A DNA stretch of 64,000 nucleotides from Arthrobacter sp. H35-D1 (GTDB lineage: Bacteria; Actinomycetota; Actinomycetes; Actinomycetales; Micrococcaceae): contig NZ_JASISP010000005.1 in the NCBI RefSeq assembly GCF_030063185.1, positions 124,001-188,000 of the forward strand, written 5' to 3'. Numbering within the stretch: the first letter of the stretch is position 1; each line of letters begins with the position of its first letter. The translations under genes and the position numbers were made by a program. Of this stretch, positions 19,124 to 28,369 are shown piece by piece. The notes beneath the pieces are model-generated. The model had not been told where the DNA came from. It saw nothing but the letters and a program-made list of their open reading frames with translations, and did no database searches.

Positions 19124-19606
19124 CTAGCCAGCCACAAGGCCGCGCTCATCGTGGACAACCTCAGGCCATGGCTGCCGCGCGTCTTCAAGCAGGCTCGCAG
19201 CTTCCGCGGTGATGGCTTCCGATGCGTCAGCCATTGCATCCCCGTCAGCCTGCCCAACCCACTGATGCAGCTGTGTCAAGTACGAGCGCAGCCAGACCAT
19301 CGGGTTTTCCGCCATGGTCTCGTCGTACGTTCGGTCGTCCGGATACCCGTCAACCATGTCGGGATGAAGATGCATGCGGTCGGCTTTGTGGGGTGCTGAT
19401 TCAAGCAAATCGATCCGAACGACGGCGGGTTTCAAGGAGACCGTGGGCGAGGAGTAAATCGTGTTTAGGCTGCCCACCGTCATCGGGCGGATCTCCAGAC
19501 GTACACCGCGCTCTCGGATATCAGGCTGGCCTGCGAGTGCTGGATCAAGAAAATCCACTAGGACCGCCGTGATTGCCGATGCTTCAAATGCCCAAATTCG
19601 TTCCAT
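19124..19606 (-). CDS. Conserved hypothetical protein (160 aa)
   Basis: Soluble protein without recognised catalytic motifs. It starts MERIWAFEASAITAVLVDFL and contains the conserved-looking segments EIRPMTVGSLNTIYSS and KADRMHLHPDMVDGYPDDR. The His-rich HLHPDM turn could bind metal, but this is a guess. Codon use and the good start near the promoter-side gap suggest a real gene. It is isolated, with no operon partner. Confidence 0.65.
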   Translation of the reverse strand: MERIWAFEASAITAVLVDFLDPALAGQPDIRERGVRLEIRPMTVGSLNTIYSSPTVSLKPAVVRIDLLESAPHKADRMHLHPDMVDGYPDDRTYDETMAENPMVWLRSYLTQLHQWVGQADGDAMADASEAITAEAASLLEDARQPWPEVVHDERGLVAG

Positions 19607-19888
19607 ACTGCGAACCTAGCGAGGTCGCTTCGGTGCTGTCAAGCAGTGGTCAGGGTGAGAGGTTCGTTGCGATTCTCCTCCAAGGTTTCGCCCCGGGTGT
19701 TGGGCTCTGAAGTGTCAGCATTTCGATGCGTCTCTTGGTCGGGGCCGCGCGAGTGCATTGTGGTCCCCCGCGCAGATTCTCCACCACCGTGGTGCAACGT
19801 GCCGAAAGCAGCTGCACGAAATATCCGAAACCGACTGCCCAACGATTCTGTGGCCGTCCGGGAACCCTGAACGGAAGTCCTCGTTTTC
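19607..19888. other. Intergenic gap without gene
   Basis: About 280 bp upstream of the hypothetical gene and downstream of the acetyltransferase. Frames on both strands are short and of biased composition; nothing is supported. Confidence 0.4.
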
Positions 19889-20458
19889 CTAACCAGCTGT
19901 TGTTTCGGCAAGTGTGCCCGCGTGTTCTTCACGCAAAATGGAATAGACCAGGGAGTCGCGGCGATCTCCCCGGACCAGCCGATGCGAACGGAGCCGCCCT
20001 TCCAAGGTGAACCCACTTTTTTCCAGGACGCGAATTGAACCGATATTTCCTGGATGACAGGTGGCGCCAATGCGCGCAAACTGAAGCGTGTCGAAGCCGA
20101 TTCTGAGTAGAGTGCTCACAGCCTCGGTGGCGTAAGAGTTTCCCCAGTAGGCAGGGTGGAACGTGTAGCCAATCTCTCCGTTGCTGTCGTGGGGATCGGT
20201 GGTCCAAATACCCACGGATCCAATGACCTTTTCATCCAAAACAGCGGCCAGCGAAAATGCCGTTCGATCCGCTTTTAGCTGTGCGTGCGCGGCATCTTCA
20301 ACGAAGGCGATTGTCTGCTCAAGAGTATTCGGTCCCCATGTGGACCAACGGGTGACCTCGGGATCCGACGCGTATTCGTGAACAGCTGAGATGTCAGCTG
20401 TTGCAAAGTCACGGAAGCTGAGCCGGGGCCCGCATGGATAGGACATTGAAAGACCCAT
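19889..20458 (-). CDS. GNAT acetyltransferase (RimJ/RimL type)
   Basis: N-acetyltransferase of 189 residues in the RimJ/RimL group, which acetylates protein N-termini or small amines. Motifs include RLSFRDFATADISAVHEYAS, GEIGYTFHPAYWGNSYATEA (the acetyl-CoA loop) and NIGSIRVLEKSGF. ATG at 20458 has AGAGGTG upstream. An open frame that may encode a hypothetical protein overlaps its start by 50 bp. Substrate unknown. Confidence 0.88.
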   Translation of the reverse strand: MGLSMSYPCGPRLSFRDFATADISAVHEYASDPEVTRWSTWGPNTLEQTIAFVEDAAHAQLKADRTAFSLAAVLDEKVIGSVGIWTTDPHDSNGEIGYTFHPAYWGNSYATEAVSTLLRIGFDTLQFARIGATCHPGNIGSIRVLEKSGFTLEGRLRSHRLVRGDRRDSLVYSILREEHAGTLAETTAG

Positions 20459-20783
20459 TATTCACCTCTTCAGTCGATTGCCGAGCTTCAATCCTAATAT
20501 CCCCACCCGCTGTCACTTGTACACTCGGAGTCTCGGTAATTCGTGAAACATCCGACGCCGGGCCTGTGCGGAATCCTGTAAGGATCGTTCGCAACACACT
20601 ATTTGAGTTCTCGTCCAGGCCAATGAATACCAGGCCACTGTGCAGCAGTTGCCGTGCAGGCACCAACGCTGCGGTCCGCAATGCCAAATGGTTCACTTGT
20701 TGCAGCGGCAAATGGCGCCTACCCAGCAACAGCACTCGCGGAGCCCAGCGTTCCCTCCAAGTAAACGCCTCAGAGGCACGCAT
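20409..20783 (-). CDS. Possible hypothetical protein, perhaps a fragment
   Basis: Open frame of 124 residues, uncertain. The middle part (GLVFIGLDENSNSVLRTILTG, then SVQVTAGGDIRIEARQS) looks protein-like, while the first 30 residues are Arg/Leu-rich and look non-coding. It may be the 3' end of an older gene that lost its start. It overlaps the acetyltransferase start by 50 bp. No family was recognised. Confidence 0.3.
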   Translation of the reverse strand: MRASEAFTWRERWAPRVLLLGRRHLPLQQVNHLALRTAALVPARQLLHSGLVFIGLDENSNSVLRTILTGFRTGPASDVSRITETPSVQVTAGGDIRIEARQSTEEVNNGSFNVLSMRAPAQLP

Positions 20784-20795
20784 CCGCGCAGGTGT

Positions 20796-21341
20796 TTAGT
20801 ACTGTGGCTGCGATGCTGACCTCGCGCGACGCCAGGAACGCGCTCCAAGCAAGAGGGCGATCGTGACGATCACGGCTGGCACGACGAGCCAGGCCCATCC
20901 ACTAGTCCAGCCGATGCCTATCCCCTCAGCGTTGGAGAAGGCCATGACGTCAATGAAGAGAAACGTGGAGTGCGCTTCGCCCGGCGCGATGCTGTCAACG
21001 GCAGCGAGCATTCCGCCGGTGTAGGACAGAAAGACGATCCAGTAGACAAGGAGGGCCACCCCGGCGGTGATGATCCCGATTGACCATGTGGGGCTTCGCT
21101 GCCCCTCTTCGGCATAGCGTGCTGCGAGGGCGTTGGGTGGCCCGAGATCGCGGAGTGCAGTGCGTATATGTCTCGGATCCCCTGCGAGTTCTTCGCGGAG
21201 AGATCGAATCGCAGCTTTGCGCTCAGCGCTCCGCGTGACTCCTTCAAGGTGCCAATCAACGCGCATGAGATAGGTGTCGATGCGAAGTCGGTCAGTCACT
21301 GAGCGTCGAGCGACATACTCAACCGGGGATTTATTCGGCAT
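20796..21341 (-). CDS. HAAS-domain membrane protein paired with PadR regulator
   Basis: Protein of 181 residues. The N-terminal half is a cytosolic HAAS-like helical domain (YLMRVDWHLEGVTRSAERKA, then HIRTALRDLGPPNALAARYA), and the C-terminal half has three or so membrane helices. HAAS/DUF1700 proteins are usually encoded next to PadR regulators and are thought to act as membrane partners of their targets. ATG at 21341 has AAGGAG six bases upstream and lies inside the end of the padR gene (11-bp overlap), so translation is coupled. Confidence 0.8.
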   Translation of the reverse strand: MPNKSPVEYVARRSVTDRLRIDTYLMRVDWHLEGVTRSAERKAAIRSLREELAGDPRHIRTALRDLGPPNALAARYAEEGQRSPTWSIGIITAGVALLVYWIVFLSYTGGMLAAVDSIAPGEAHSTFLFIDVMAFSNAEGIGIGWTSGWAWLVVPAVIVTIALLLGARSWRRARSASQPQY

Positions 21342-21684
21342 CACTTGCTCCTTCTGAATTGCTGGCGTTCTGCACGGCGAGAGAGACGCCCTGCCACTGG
21401 TGGATCGCTGCAGTTCGCGCGTCCTCACCAGCAGTGGTGAGCGTGAAGTACTTGCGAGGCGGTCCATTGTTGGATGCACCCATGCGTGCCGTGATCAGGT
21501 GATCTCTTTCGAGCCTGTTGAGCACCGGATAAACAAGACCCGTGCTCACGCTCACGCCGAGAGCTTCCAGGCGTTCGACGAGCTCGTACCCGTAGGACTC
21601 GCGTTCCCTGATCAGCGTGAGTATAAGCAGCGGCAGAACCGCCCGAACCAGCTGTGCATCTTGCTGGCTTCGTATTCTTGTCAT
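21331..21684 (-). CDS. PadR-family transcriptional regulator
   Basis: Winged-helix repressor of 117 residues. The PadR core is clear: LILTLIRERESYGYELVERL, then TGLVYPVLNRLERDHLI and GPPRKYFTLTTAGED. ATG at 21684 is taken as the start because the conserved fold begins shortly after it. It lacks a ribosome-binding site, so the transcript may be leaderless. It precedes and overlaps the HAAS gene, the usual arrangement in which the PadR protein represses its own operon and responds to a stress or drug. Confidence 0.85.
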   Translation of the reverse strand: MTRIRSQQDAQLVRAVLPLLILTLIRERESYGYELVERLEALGVSVSTGLVYPVLNRLERDHLITARMGASNNGPPRKYFTLTTAGEDARTAAIHQWQGVSLAVQNASNSEGASDAE

Positions 21685-22194
21685 GGTAGTAATAGAACAT
21701 GAATAGTGTTGGAGCACAAGTGACACTATTTGCGTTCCTGCAAGCCATCGACAAAGGTCACCAGTTCAAGCATCACTCATAGACGGGCCGGAATGCCCGC
21801 AACCCGGCACATAAACGGCCCGTGGATTGGACTCAGGGTTGGCTTTGGAGTTTTAGACCGTCCCGTTTACGCCGCACGCTGGCCTGTCCCATGGCAGATA
21901 ATTTTTTGACGCACCACGAACACTGGAGCACCGCTCCTGCGATGCATGTGGGCATGCGCAGAAAGTGACATGCAGGCGGGAATTCTGCCTCCAGACCGCT
22001 GAGCCGGCCTACAGCCCAGGTGCTTTCCAATGATGGCAACCCGTTGGAGACCCCATCTTTCCCGGGTCGGGCGCTGATTGGTGGACGGATTCAAGGCAGG
22101 CTTGCCCACCAGCTCCGCAGGTGATCCACGTTATATTACCCACAAGTAACAAAAGTCCTCCACAAACGTCCCGAGCCAAGGTACGCTGGCGAAT
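21685..22194. other. Intergenic region upstream of padR and the acyl-CoA dehydrogenase
   Basis: About 510 bp with no supported gene. It must hold the padR promoter at its left end and the dehydrogenase promoter at its right. Near the right end, GTTATATTACCC at 22130 and CACAAGTAAC ending at 22150 form interrupted inverted repeats (GTTA/TAAC outside, TTAC/GTAA inside), a possible operator. TACGCT at 22182-22187 is a -10-like box placed so that the dehydrogenase mRNA could be leaderless. Confidence 0.35.
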
Positions 22195-23991
22195 ATGAGC
22201 CAATACCAGCCTCCTCTAGCAGACATTGCCTTCGCCCTTGAGCATGTTGTGGGCTACCCGGACATCGCCCGGCTGCCGGGTTTCGAACACGCCGACCTTG
22301 GCACAGTTGTCGAGCTCCTTGAACAGTGCGGGGAATTCATGGCGGAGGTGGTGGCACCGACCAACCGGCAGGGCGACACGCAGGGTTCAACGCTGGCTTC
22401 GGATGCCACGGTGGTGACCCCCAACGGCTTCAAGCAGGCGTACCACCAATACGTGGAGGCAGGCTGGGGTTCGGTGCCGCTGCCGGAGGAATTCGGCGGC
22501 GGCGGCTTCCCCCGCACCGTGGGCCTTGTCATCCAGGAACTGATGACGTCGGCCAACATGGCATTCTCGCTGTGCCCGCTCCTGACGCAGGGTGCCATTG
22601 AAGCCGTGCTGCACTATGGCGACGAGGACATGAAGAACCGCTACCTGCCCAAGATGGTCAGTGGCGAGTGGACAGGAACCATGAACCTCACCGAGCCCCA
22701 GGCAGGCTCGGATGTGGGTGCTCTGACCACCCGTGCCGTGAAGAACGACGACGGCAGCTACGCCATCACCGGGCAAAAGATCTTCATCACCTACGGCGAC
22801 CACGACATGGCCGAGCAAATTGTGCACTTGGTTTTGGCCCGCACGCCCGGAGCTCCCGAAGGCACCCGCGGCATCTCCTGCTTCATTGTGCCCAAGTTCC
22901 TTGTCAACGACGACGGATCCGTGGGCGCGCGCAACTCCGTGGAGACCATCTCGCTCGAACACAAGATGGGGATCCATGCCTCCCCCACCTGCGTGCTGTC
23001 CTTCGAAGGCGCGTCCGGCTACCTCGTTGGGGAGGAAAACAAGGGCATGCGCAGCATGTTTGTCATGATGAACAGTGCCCGCTTGGGCGTGGGTGTGCAA
23101 GGTCTGGCCGTAGCTGAACGCGCTTACCAGCAGTCGCTGGCCTACGCCAAGGAGCGGCAGCAGGGGCGTGCCGTTGGCGCCGAGGGGCCAACTTCTGCAC
23201 TGATCGAATTCCCCGATGTCCGGCGCATGCTCATGACGCAACGGACCGGCATTTCCGCGCTGCGCTACCTCATGCTTCTCGACGCCAGCTACGTGGACCT
23301 CAGCACCAACCACCCCGACCCGGCGGTGCGGACCCGGGCCGATGAGATCGTGGGCATCCTGACCCCCATTTGCAAGTCCTTCGGCACGGACATGGGCAAC
23401 GAGCTGACCTCCCTGGCGCTGCAGATCCACGGCGGAATGGGCTTCGTCGAGGAAACCGGAGCCGCACAACACGTGCGCGACGTGCGAATCGCCGCCATCT
23501 ACGAAGGAACCAACGGCATCCAGGCTGCGGACTTGGTGGGCCGCAAGCTCGGCATTCGCAGCGGCGCCTCCGTACTGGAATTCATTGCCACCATGCGCGA
23601 AGTTGAAGCTGAACTTGATAACGCCGGCGAACGCTTCGCCAGCATCCGGCAGGAGCTGGTGCGCCAGTTCGACGCCCTCCAAGAAGCCACCGCATGGATG
23701 CTGCGCACCGGCCTGTCCGACCCCAACTCCGTGCTGTCGGGTTCAAGCCCGTACCTGCGCATGTGGGGTTTGTGCACGAGCGCCTGGATGTTGGCGCGTG
23801 CCGCCGTGGCAGCCGCCGGCACCGACGACGCCGAACTGGCCGAGAGTCAACTGGTGCTGGCACGCTTCTACGCCGAGCAGATCCTGCCGCAATCCGCCGG
23901 CCTGCTGGGTGCGGCAACTGCCGGTTCCACAGACTTGTTTGCACTCGATGCCCAACAGCTGGCCGGACCTGCCCGCAGGGTCCTGAACTAG
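22195..23991 (+). CDS. Acyl-CoA dehydrogenase, 600-residue class with C-terminal extension
   Basis: FAD-dependent dehydrogenase of 598 residues in the long acyl-CoA dehydrogenase group that includes FadE5 and DmdC (3-methylmercaptopropionyl-CoA dehydrogenase). Order: N-terminal helical domain, middle beta domain with TMNLTEPQAGSDVG and GQKIFITYGDHD, catalytic helical domain with LQIHGGMGFVEETGAAQHVR and the catalytic-base loop AAIYEGTNGIQAADL, then an extra C-terminal helical domain of about 130 residues. DMSP breakdown cannot be claimed from the sequence alone. It is a single gene with a possible leaderless start; there are no other beta-oxidation genes next to it. Confidence 0.93.
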   Translation: MSQYQPPLADIAFALEHVVGYPDIARLPGFEHADLGTVVELLEQCGEFMAEVVAPTNRQGDTQGSTLASDATVVTPNGFKQAYHQYVEAGWGSVPLPEEFGGGGFPRTVGLVIQELMTSANMAFSLCPLLTQGAIEAVLHYGDEDMKNRYLPKMVSGEWTGTMNLTEPQAGSDVGALTTRAVKNDDGSYAITGQKIFITYGDHDMAEQIVHLVLARTPGAPEGTRGISCFIVPKFLVNDDGSVGARNSVETISLEHKMGIHASPTCVLSFEGASGYLVGEENKGMRSMFVMMNSARLGVGVQGLAVAERAYQQSLAYAKERQQGRAVGAEGPTSALIEFPDVRRMLMTQRTGISALRYLMLLDASYVDLSTNHPDPAVRTRADEIVGILTPICKSFGTDMGNELTSLALQIHGGMGFVEETGAAQHVRDVRIAAIYEGTNGIQAADLVGRKLGIRSGASVLEFIATMREVEAELDNAGERFASIRQELVRQFDALQEATAWMLRTGLSDPNSVLSGSSPYLRMWGLCTSAWMLARAAVAAAGTDDAELAESQLVLARFYAEQILPQSAGLLGAATAGSTDLFALDAQQLAGPARRVLN

Positions 23992-24595
23992 GGCATCCCG
24001 GCTCCCGGCCAGGGCAGCCGCCACGGCCGCGGCACGATCGCGCAAGGCCAGCTTGGCCAAAACCGTGGCCACGCTGTTCCTGGCCGTCTTTTCCGACAAC
24101 AGCAGCCTCCGGGCAATGTCCCACGGTGCTGCGCCCGGCAGCAACGTGGGACAGGATCTGGTTTTCCCGCGCCGTGAGTTAGGCAAAGCACCGGCTGGCC
24201 GCCGGTCCCGTGCCATCTGCCAGATACCCTGCCGTCCGGCGGCCCACCCCACTGCCAAAGACCGTGCCGCCAGAGACCACCGTCAGCACGACCCGTACAG
24301 TCTCGTCCCCGTCCACTCCCTTGGGCAGGTAGTCGCCTGCCCCGACGCGGATGGCTCCGCGCACGGCATCGTCGTCGGCGTGCATTGTCAACACCGGCAA
24401 GCCAATCTCCGGGAATGCTGCGCGGATGCCCGTAATGGCAACCCGTCCGGGACCTCCCGGCACCATCGCAGGCTTCACCACCAGCTCGCTCGCGGCTGCG
24501 AGCGCAGCACGAAGCCCGTACAGGAACAGGGGATGGTCGTCGGCGATGACAATGCGCACCGGTGTGTTGATGCGGGTGTTCACGGCGCTGTTCAC
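23988..24595 (-). pseudogene. NarL-family response regulator, broken by frameshift
   Basis: The receiver domain is well kept from GTG at 24595: PVRIVIADDHPLFLYGLRAA with the acidic pair, LTMHADDDAVRGAIRVGAGD, and YLPKGVD with the conserved Lys. The LuxR-type HTH follows only in another frame (ending region reads DIARRLLLSEKTARNSVATV and LAKLALRDRAAAVAAALAG), so a frameshift near 24180-24260 splits the gene. The phospho-acceptor position reads MVPGG where MDLGG would be expected, suggesting loss of the Asp as well. The GTG overlaps the stop of the upstream kinase remnant (TAGTG). Confidence 0.75.
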
Positions 24596-25310
24596 TACTG
24601 TGTGGCCTCCCGAAGTGTGGCTGCTGCAGGCATCAAGGCCAGCGGCAGGGTCGGTACGACGGCCGGTCGGTGGGTCCGGAGTCGATGATGTAGCTTCCAC
24701 CCAGGGCCGCTGCCCGTTCCCGCATGGGAGACACCCCCATGCCCAGTGCGGCGGTGGCGCCCAGGCCTGTGCCGTCGTCGGCCACGTTCACCGCAAGGCA
24801 CCGGGCCGCGCCCATCCGCGCGCAGGTCCACACACACCTCAACAGGGTGGGCGCCGGCATGTTTGGCCGCGTTGGCAACGGCCTCGGTTGTAAGGTTGCG
24901 GCGGGCTTCGGCGACAACCACCGGCCACTGCGGCAACACGCCGAGGAAGGACGGCGGCAAGCTCGGCGCCTGCGAGCGCTGCCGGGACGAGGTCATCCGA
25001 GATGCGGCGCACCTCCCCCACTGCGCCGGTGCCAGCAAGTCCCCGAGCGTCTGCCGTCCCAGCCCCATCCCGGTCAGCGACGGGCCCCGGCCATCATGCA
25101 GGTCCCTGCGCGCAGGCTTTCGTGTTCCTTGGCGGTGGCGTCCACGACGGCGTCGCGCTGTTCCTGCAGCTGATCAGGCAGCGCCATGACGTGGACGACG
25201 GCGGCCAGTTGCGCAGCCATGGCCCATAGCATCCGCTGGTCCCGGCCCGGGTGGCGCTCCCCCGCGGTTCGCCCGTCCACTTCAAGGGTGCCCAGGCGGC
25301 GCCCGCCCAA
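24595..25310 (-). pseudogene. DesK/NarL-type sensor histidine kinase remnant, multiple frameshifts
   Basis: Pieces of one kinase appear in order but in different frames. A GAF-like end and dimerisation region reads LGTLEVDGRTAGERHPGRDQ then AVVDATAKEHESLRA. MGLGRQTLGDLLAP and EVRRISDDLVPAALAGAELA follow from the HisKA_3 region. Next is ARRNLTTEAVANAAKHAGAH, the N-box of the ATPase domain, and last VADDGTGLG with GMGVSPMRERAAALGGSY. At least three frameshifts are needed to connect them, and the N-terminal sensor part is missing. Together with the response regulator this is a decayed two-component system. Confidence 0.75.
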
Positions 25311-25601
25311 GGCAAGCTTGGAGCTGCAGCCGGGGGCGCTGCAGTCCTGGCCCTGGCGACCGGCGTCGTCCTGTGGCGAATATCCGAATGTATATTCCAG
25401 AGCCCGCGCGAGGACGACGTCGCCGGACTGGCAGCACTGGGCCTCTCCTTTGTGCTGGGTGCCCTGCTGTGCCTACGACGCCGGACAGGCTGAGTCACGC
25501 TGGCCTGGATCCTGCCCGCCATGGCAGGCGACGCCGTCGTGGCCGGGGGCAGTATCGCGCTGGCATAGGGAGCAGGGCGTAAGGCGTACTGTGCAGGGGG
25601 T

Positions 25602-26855
25602 CTACGGGCGGCGTCTGCCGGTGCGGATCAGGCGCAAGGCTATGCCGGCGGCAAAGACGAGCACGCCCAGCACCACCGAGAGCGGGGGCAGCGTGACCAC
25701 GAGCCCCACACAGGCCAGCGCCCCCAACACCTGGAAGCCCTTGGGGTAGCGGCGGTCCGCCGGCGGCTGGGTGAACGCGGCCAGGTTGGCAACCAGGTAG
25801 TACAGCAGCACCCCGAAGGAAGAGAAGCCGATGGCTCCGCGTAGGTCTGCCACCAGGATCACCACACAAATGACGGCGGCAAAGGCAAGCTCGGCCCGGT
25901 GCGGCACATGGTAGCGGGGGTGGACGGCGTCGAGCCATTGCGGGAGGTCACCGCCGCGGGCCATGGCCAAGGTGGTGCGTCCCAAGCCGGCCAGCAGCCC
26001 CAGCAACGCCCCCAGCGCAGCCACGGCCGCACCAACCTTGACCACCGGACCGGCCCAAGCCGCAACGCTGGAGGCAGCATCAGCCAGCGGCGTAGCGGTG
26101 CGGGCCACCGCTTCCGGGCCCAAAGCGGCCAAGAGGGTGATGGCAATGACCACGTACACCACCACCGCAACCGACAACGCCAGAATAATGGCACGGGGAA
26201 TGGTGCGTTTGGGGTTCCTGACCTCCCCGCCCAGGGTGGCAATCCTGGCATAGCCGGCGAACGCAAAGAACAGCAGGCCCGCCGACTGCAGGATGCCGTA
26301 CCAGCCGTGCGCGAACAACCCGTCGCCCAGTATCCGTGAAGGCTCCGCACCCTGACCGCCCCACACCACGGCAACGGCCGCGCCCAGGGCCAGCAGCACC
26401 AGAACCACCAAAATCCTGATCAGCCCTGCCGTGCGGGTGACCCCGTGGTAGTTCACGGCAGCCAAGACCACGACGGCGCCGATGGCCACCGGGCGTTCCC
26501 AACCGGCAGGGGCTGCGTAAGCGGCAAACGTCATGGCCATGGCCGCGGCACTGGCCGTCTTGCCAATGACAAACCCCCACCCGGCCAGATACCCGGCCCA
26601 CGGGCCCAGGCGCTCCCGCCCATACACATACGTGCCGCCCGAGCTCGGGTACACCGCGGCTAGCTGCGCGGAGGACGTGGCATTGCAGAACGCCACAACC
26701 CCGGCAATGAGCAGTCCTATCAACAGTCCACTGCCTGCAGCTGCTGCAGCCGGTGTGAACGCGGCAAAAACCCCGGCACCCAGCATCGATCCAACGCCAA
26801 TCACGGAGGCGTCAAAGGTGCCCAGACGCCGGGACAGCTCCGGTGCGTTGCTCAT
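25602..26855 (-). CDS. APC-family amino acid permease
   Basis: Membrane transporter of 417 residues with about 12 helices, of the amino acid-polyamine-organocation superfamily. The first helix has VIGVGSMLGAGVFAAF, the unwound glycine motif of the substrate site, and SSGGTYVYGRERLGPWAGYL follows. SSFGVLLYYLVANLAAF marks a late helix. The C-terminus is shorter than in many APC members, but the core is complete. No neighbouring catabolic genes point to a substrate. It lies directly upstream (minus strand) of the decayed two-component remnants. Confidence 0.88.
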   Translation of the reverse strand: MSNAPELSRRLGTFDASVIGVGSMLGAGVFAAFTPAAAAAGSGLLIGLLIAGVVAFCNATSSAQLAAVYPSSGGTYVYGRERLGPWAGYLAGWGFVIGKTASAAAMAMTFAAYAAPAGWERPVAIGAVVVLAAVNYHGVTRTAGLIRILVVLVLLALGAAVAVVWGGQGAEPSRILGDGLFAHGWYGILQSAGLLFFAFAGYARIATLGGEVRNPKRTIPRAIILALSVAVVVYVVIAITLLAALGPEAVARTATPLADAASSVAAWAGPVVKVGAAVAALGALLGLLAGLGRTTLAMARGGDLPQWLDAVHPRYHVPHRAELAFAAVICVVILVADLRGAIGFSSFGVLLYYLVANLAAFTQPPADRRYPKGFQVLGALACVGLVVTLPPLSVVLGVLVFAAGIALRLIRTGRRRP

Positions 26856-27016
26856 GCAACCGTCCTATCTAAAAAATTATGAGGGTGCCGCGCGGAGCTA
26901 CACAGGTGTTGGGCCTGTCCCAGATGGCTTGGCTGGCTTCCTGCACGGCCGTGGCATCACCAGTCTAGGGTGATTCTCTCCACCAGGGTGCGTGGTCTTG
27001 GCTGTGGACGGGCACG

Positions 27017-28168
27017 CTAATAGTTGGGTGCGGCCGGCAATCCAAAGTATTGCTCCAGTGTTCGATATCCGAGGTTGTGCATGGCGGTGGAGACGCGCAC
27101 CCCAACATAGCGCAAGTGCCAGGGCTCGAACGCGTAGCCGGTGATCGCTGTATAGCCATTGGGGTACCTGACGATGAAGCCGTACCGCCAGGCGTTGTTT
27201 GCGGCAAAGGCACCGGCGGGTGTTGTGGCAAAGCACGCACTCAGTCCGCAGGCTCCGTTGGGATTCCCAATGTCCATTACCAGCCCTGTTTGGTGCTCGC
27301 TGTATCCGGCTCGGGCCGAAATCGTGTCGGCGTAGGCCCTGCCGTATTGGGCAACATACTGGTTGTAGACGGCAAGTTGGGTCCAGTAGGACCTGAACCC
27401 GCTGACGGTGGTGATGCCAACGCCGCTGCCTGCGGCTCCCCTGACCATGGCCAGCAGCTGGTTCGCGGCCTCCCGGCGCAGGTACTGGTTGCCCACCACC
27501 ACCAGGTCGGAGGGGGCCCTGCCGATGGGGGAATTGGGCCTGCGCTTGTTCACCACATAACCGATGCTGCCGCTGCTTGGGGTGACGCTGGTCCCCTTGC
27601 CTGTCCGCCAGACGATGGTTCCACCGAGGAACTGCTGGGTGCAGGTCTTGGACGTTGTTCCCGTGCACGCTTCATCGCTTCGAGGGTATCCGAGCGGACT
27701 GTTCTCATACCCCATCTGAGCGTACTTGGAGAGTATTCCCCCATGCGCCGCATGCGCGCCAACTGAGGATTGCCAATAGATAAGGCCACCCTGGAACTTT
27801 TGTACACACCCCCTGCTCACAAGCGTGCAGTTCTCGTCCGTGAGCGGATAACCCAGAAAGCCGCTCTCCCAGCCGAAAGTCCCCCACCGCGCACGAATGC
27901 CGCCCAGGGCGACATGCGCACCGGAAGCGGAGGACCAATAGATGCTTCCGCCACTGTATTGCCGGTAGCAGCCGCCCGCCGCCAACCCACAACGAAGCGG
28001 TGTCACCGGCCGGCCCAGATACCCGCGGGCGCCGCCCACGGAAGCATACTTCGTCGCTACCGCCCCTTGGTCGGGCGTTGCGGCCGTGGCCACAACGGTT
28101 CCGCTTAAGAAAAGCGACAGCGCGGCAACGGCTGTCAGGGCCACCTGTAGAAATCGGACACGCTTCAT
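27017..28168 (-). CDS. Secreted LGFP-repeat D-alanyl-D-alanine carboxypeptidase (VanY family)
   Basis: Exported peptidoglycan peptidase of 383 residues. A signal peptide covers about residues 1-30 (basic MKRVR, hydrophobic core, ATAATP). Three LGFP-type repeats follow (for example FLGYPLTDENC and PLGYPRSDEAC, each with GGxIYW-like ends), which bind the cell wall or anchor the protein to it. The C-terminal VanY domain shows TVSGFRSYWTQ and the zinc-site motifs SEHQTGLVMDIG and EPWHLRYVG. GAGG precedes the ATG. It would trim D-Ala from stem peptides outside the cell. Confidence 0.92.
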   Translation of the reverse strand: MKRVRFLQVALTAVAALSLFLSGTVVATAATPDQGAVATKYASVGGARGYLGRPVTPLRCGLAAGGCYRQYSGGSIYWSSASGAHVALGGIRARWGTFGWESGFLGYPLTDENCTLVSRGCVQKFQGGLIYWQSSVGAHAAHGGILSKYAQMGYENSPLGYPRSDEACTGTTSKTCTQQFLGGTIVWRTGKGTSVTPSSGSIGYVVNKRRPNSPIGRAPSDLVVVGNQYLRREAANQLLAMVRGAAGSGVGITTVSGFRSYWTQLAVYNQYVAQYGRAYADTISARAGYSEHQTGLVMDIGNPNGACGLSACFATTPAGAFAANNAWRYGFIVRYPNGYTAITGYAFEPWHLRYVGVRVSTAMHNLGYRTLEQYFGLPAAPNY

Positions 28169-28369
28169 CGAAGACCTCGAGCGTCGGGTGTGGCCATAAC
28201 CATTGCGTTGAGCGTAAGTGCCGGCGCGAACGTAGTCAATGGTTTTCCTGCAGCATTGCCATGAGGCAATGAGAGCCTGACGAAGCAGCTGGCAACCGCC
28301 ACGGGCAGTCCCCCGTTTAGGATGATGTCAACTGCCCATGAGGCAGGGAGCGCAGAATACAGGAGCACA

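Noticed and set aside
18736-19257. 173-codon minus-strand frame
   Set aside because: Its composition is Arg/Ser/Cys-rich, there is no ribosome-binding site, and it overlaps the better-supported gene at 19124-19606.
22387-23682. 431-codon open frame on the minus strand opposite the acyl-CoA dehydrogenase
   Set aside because: It is fully antisense to a clear enzyme gene, with a composition typical of complement shadows.
25251-25493. Plus-strand 80-codon frame with two hydrophobic stretches
   Set aside because: It lies antisense to the kinase remnant, has no ribosome-binding site and no family resemblance.
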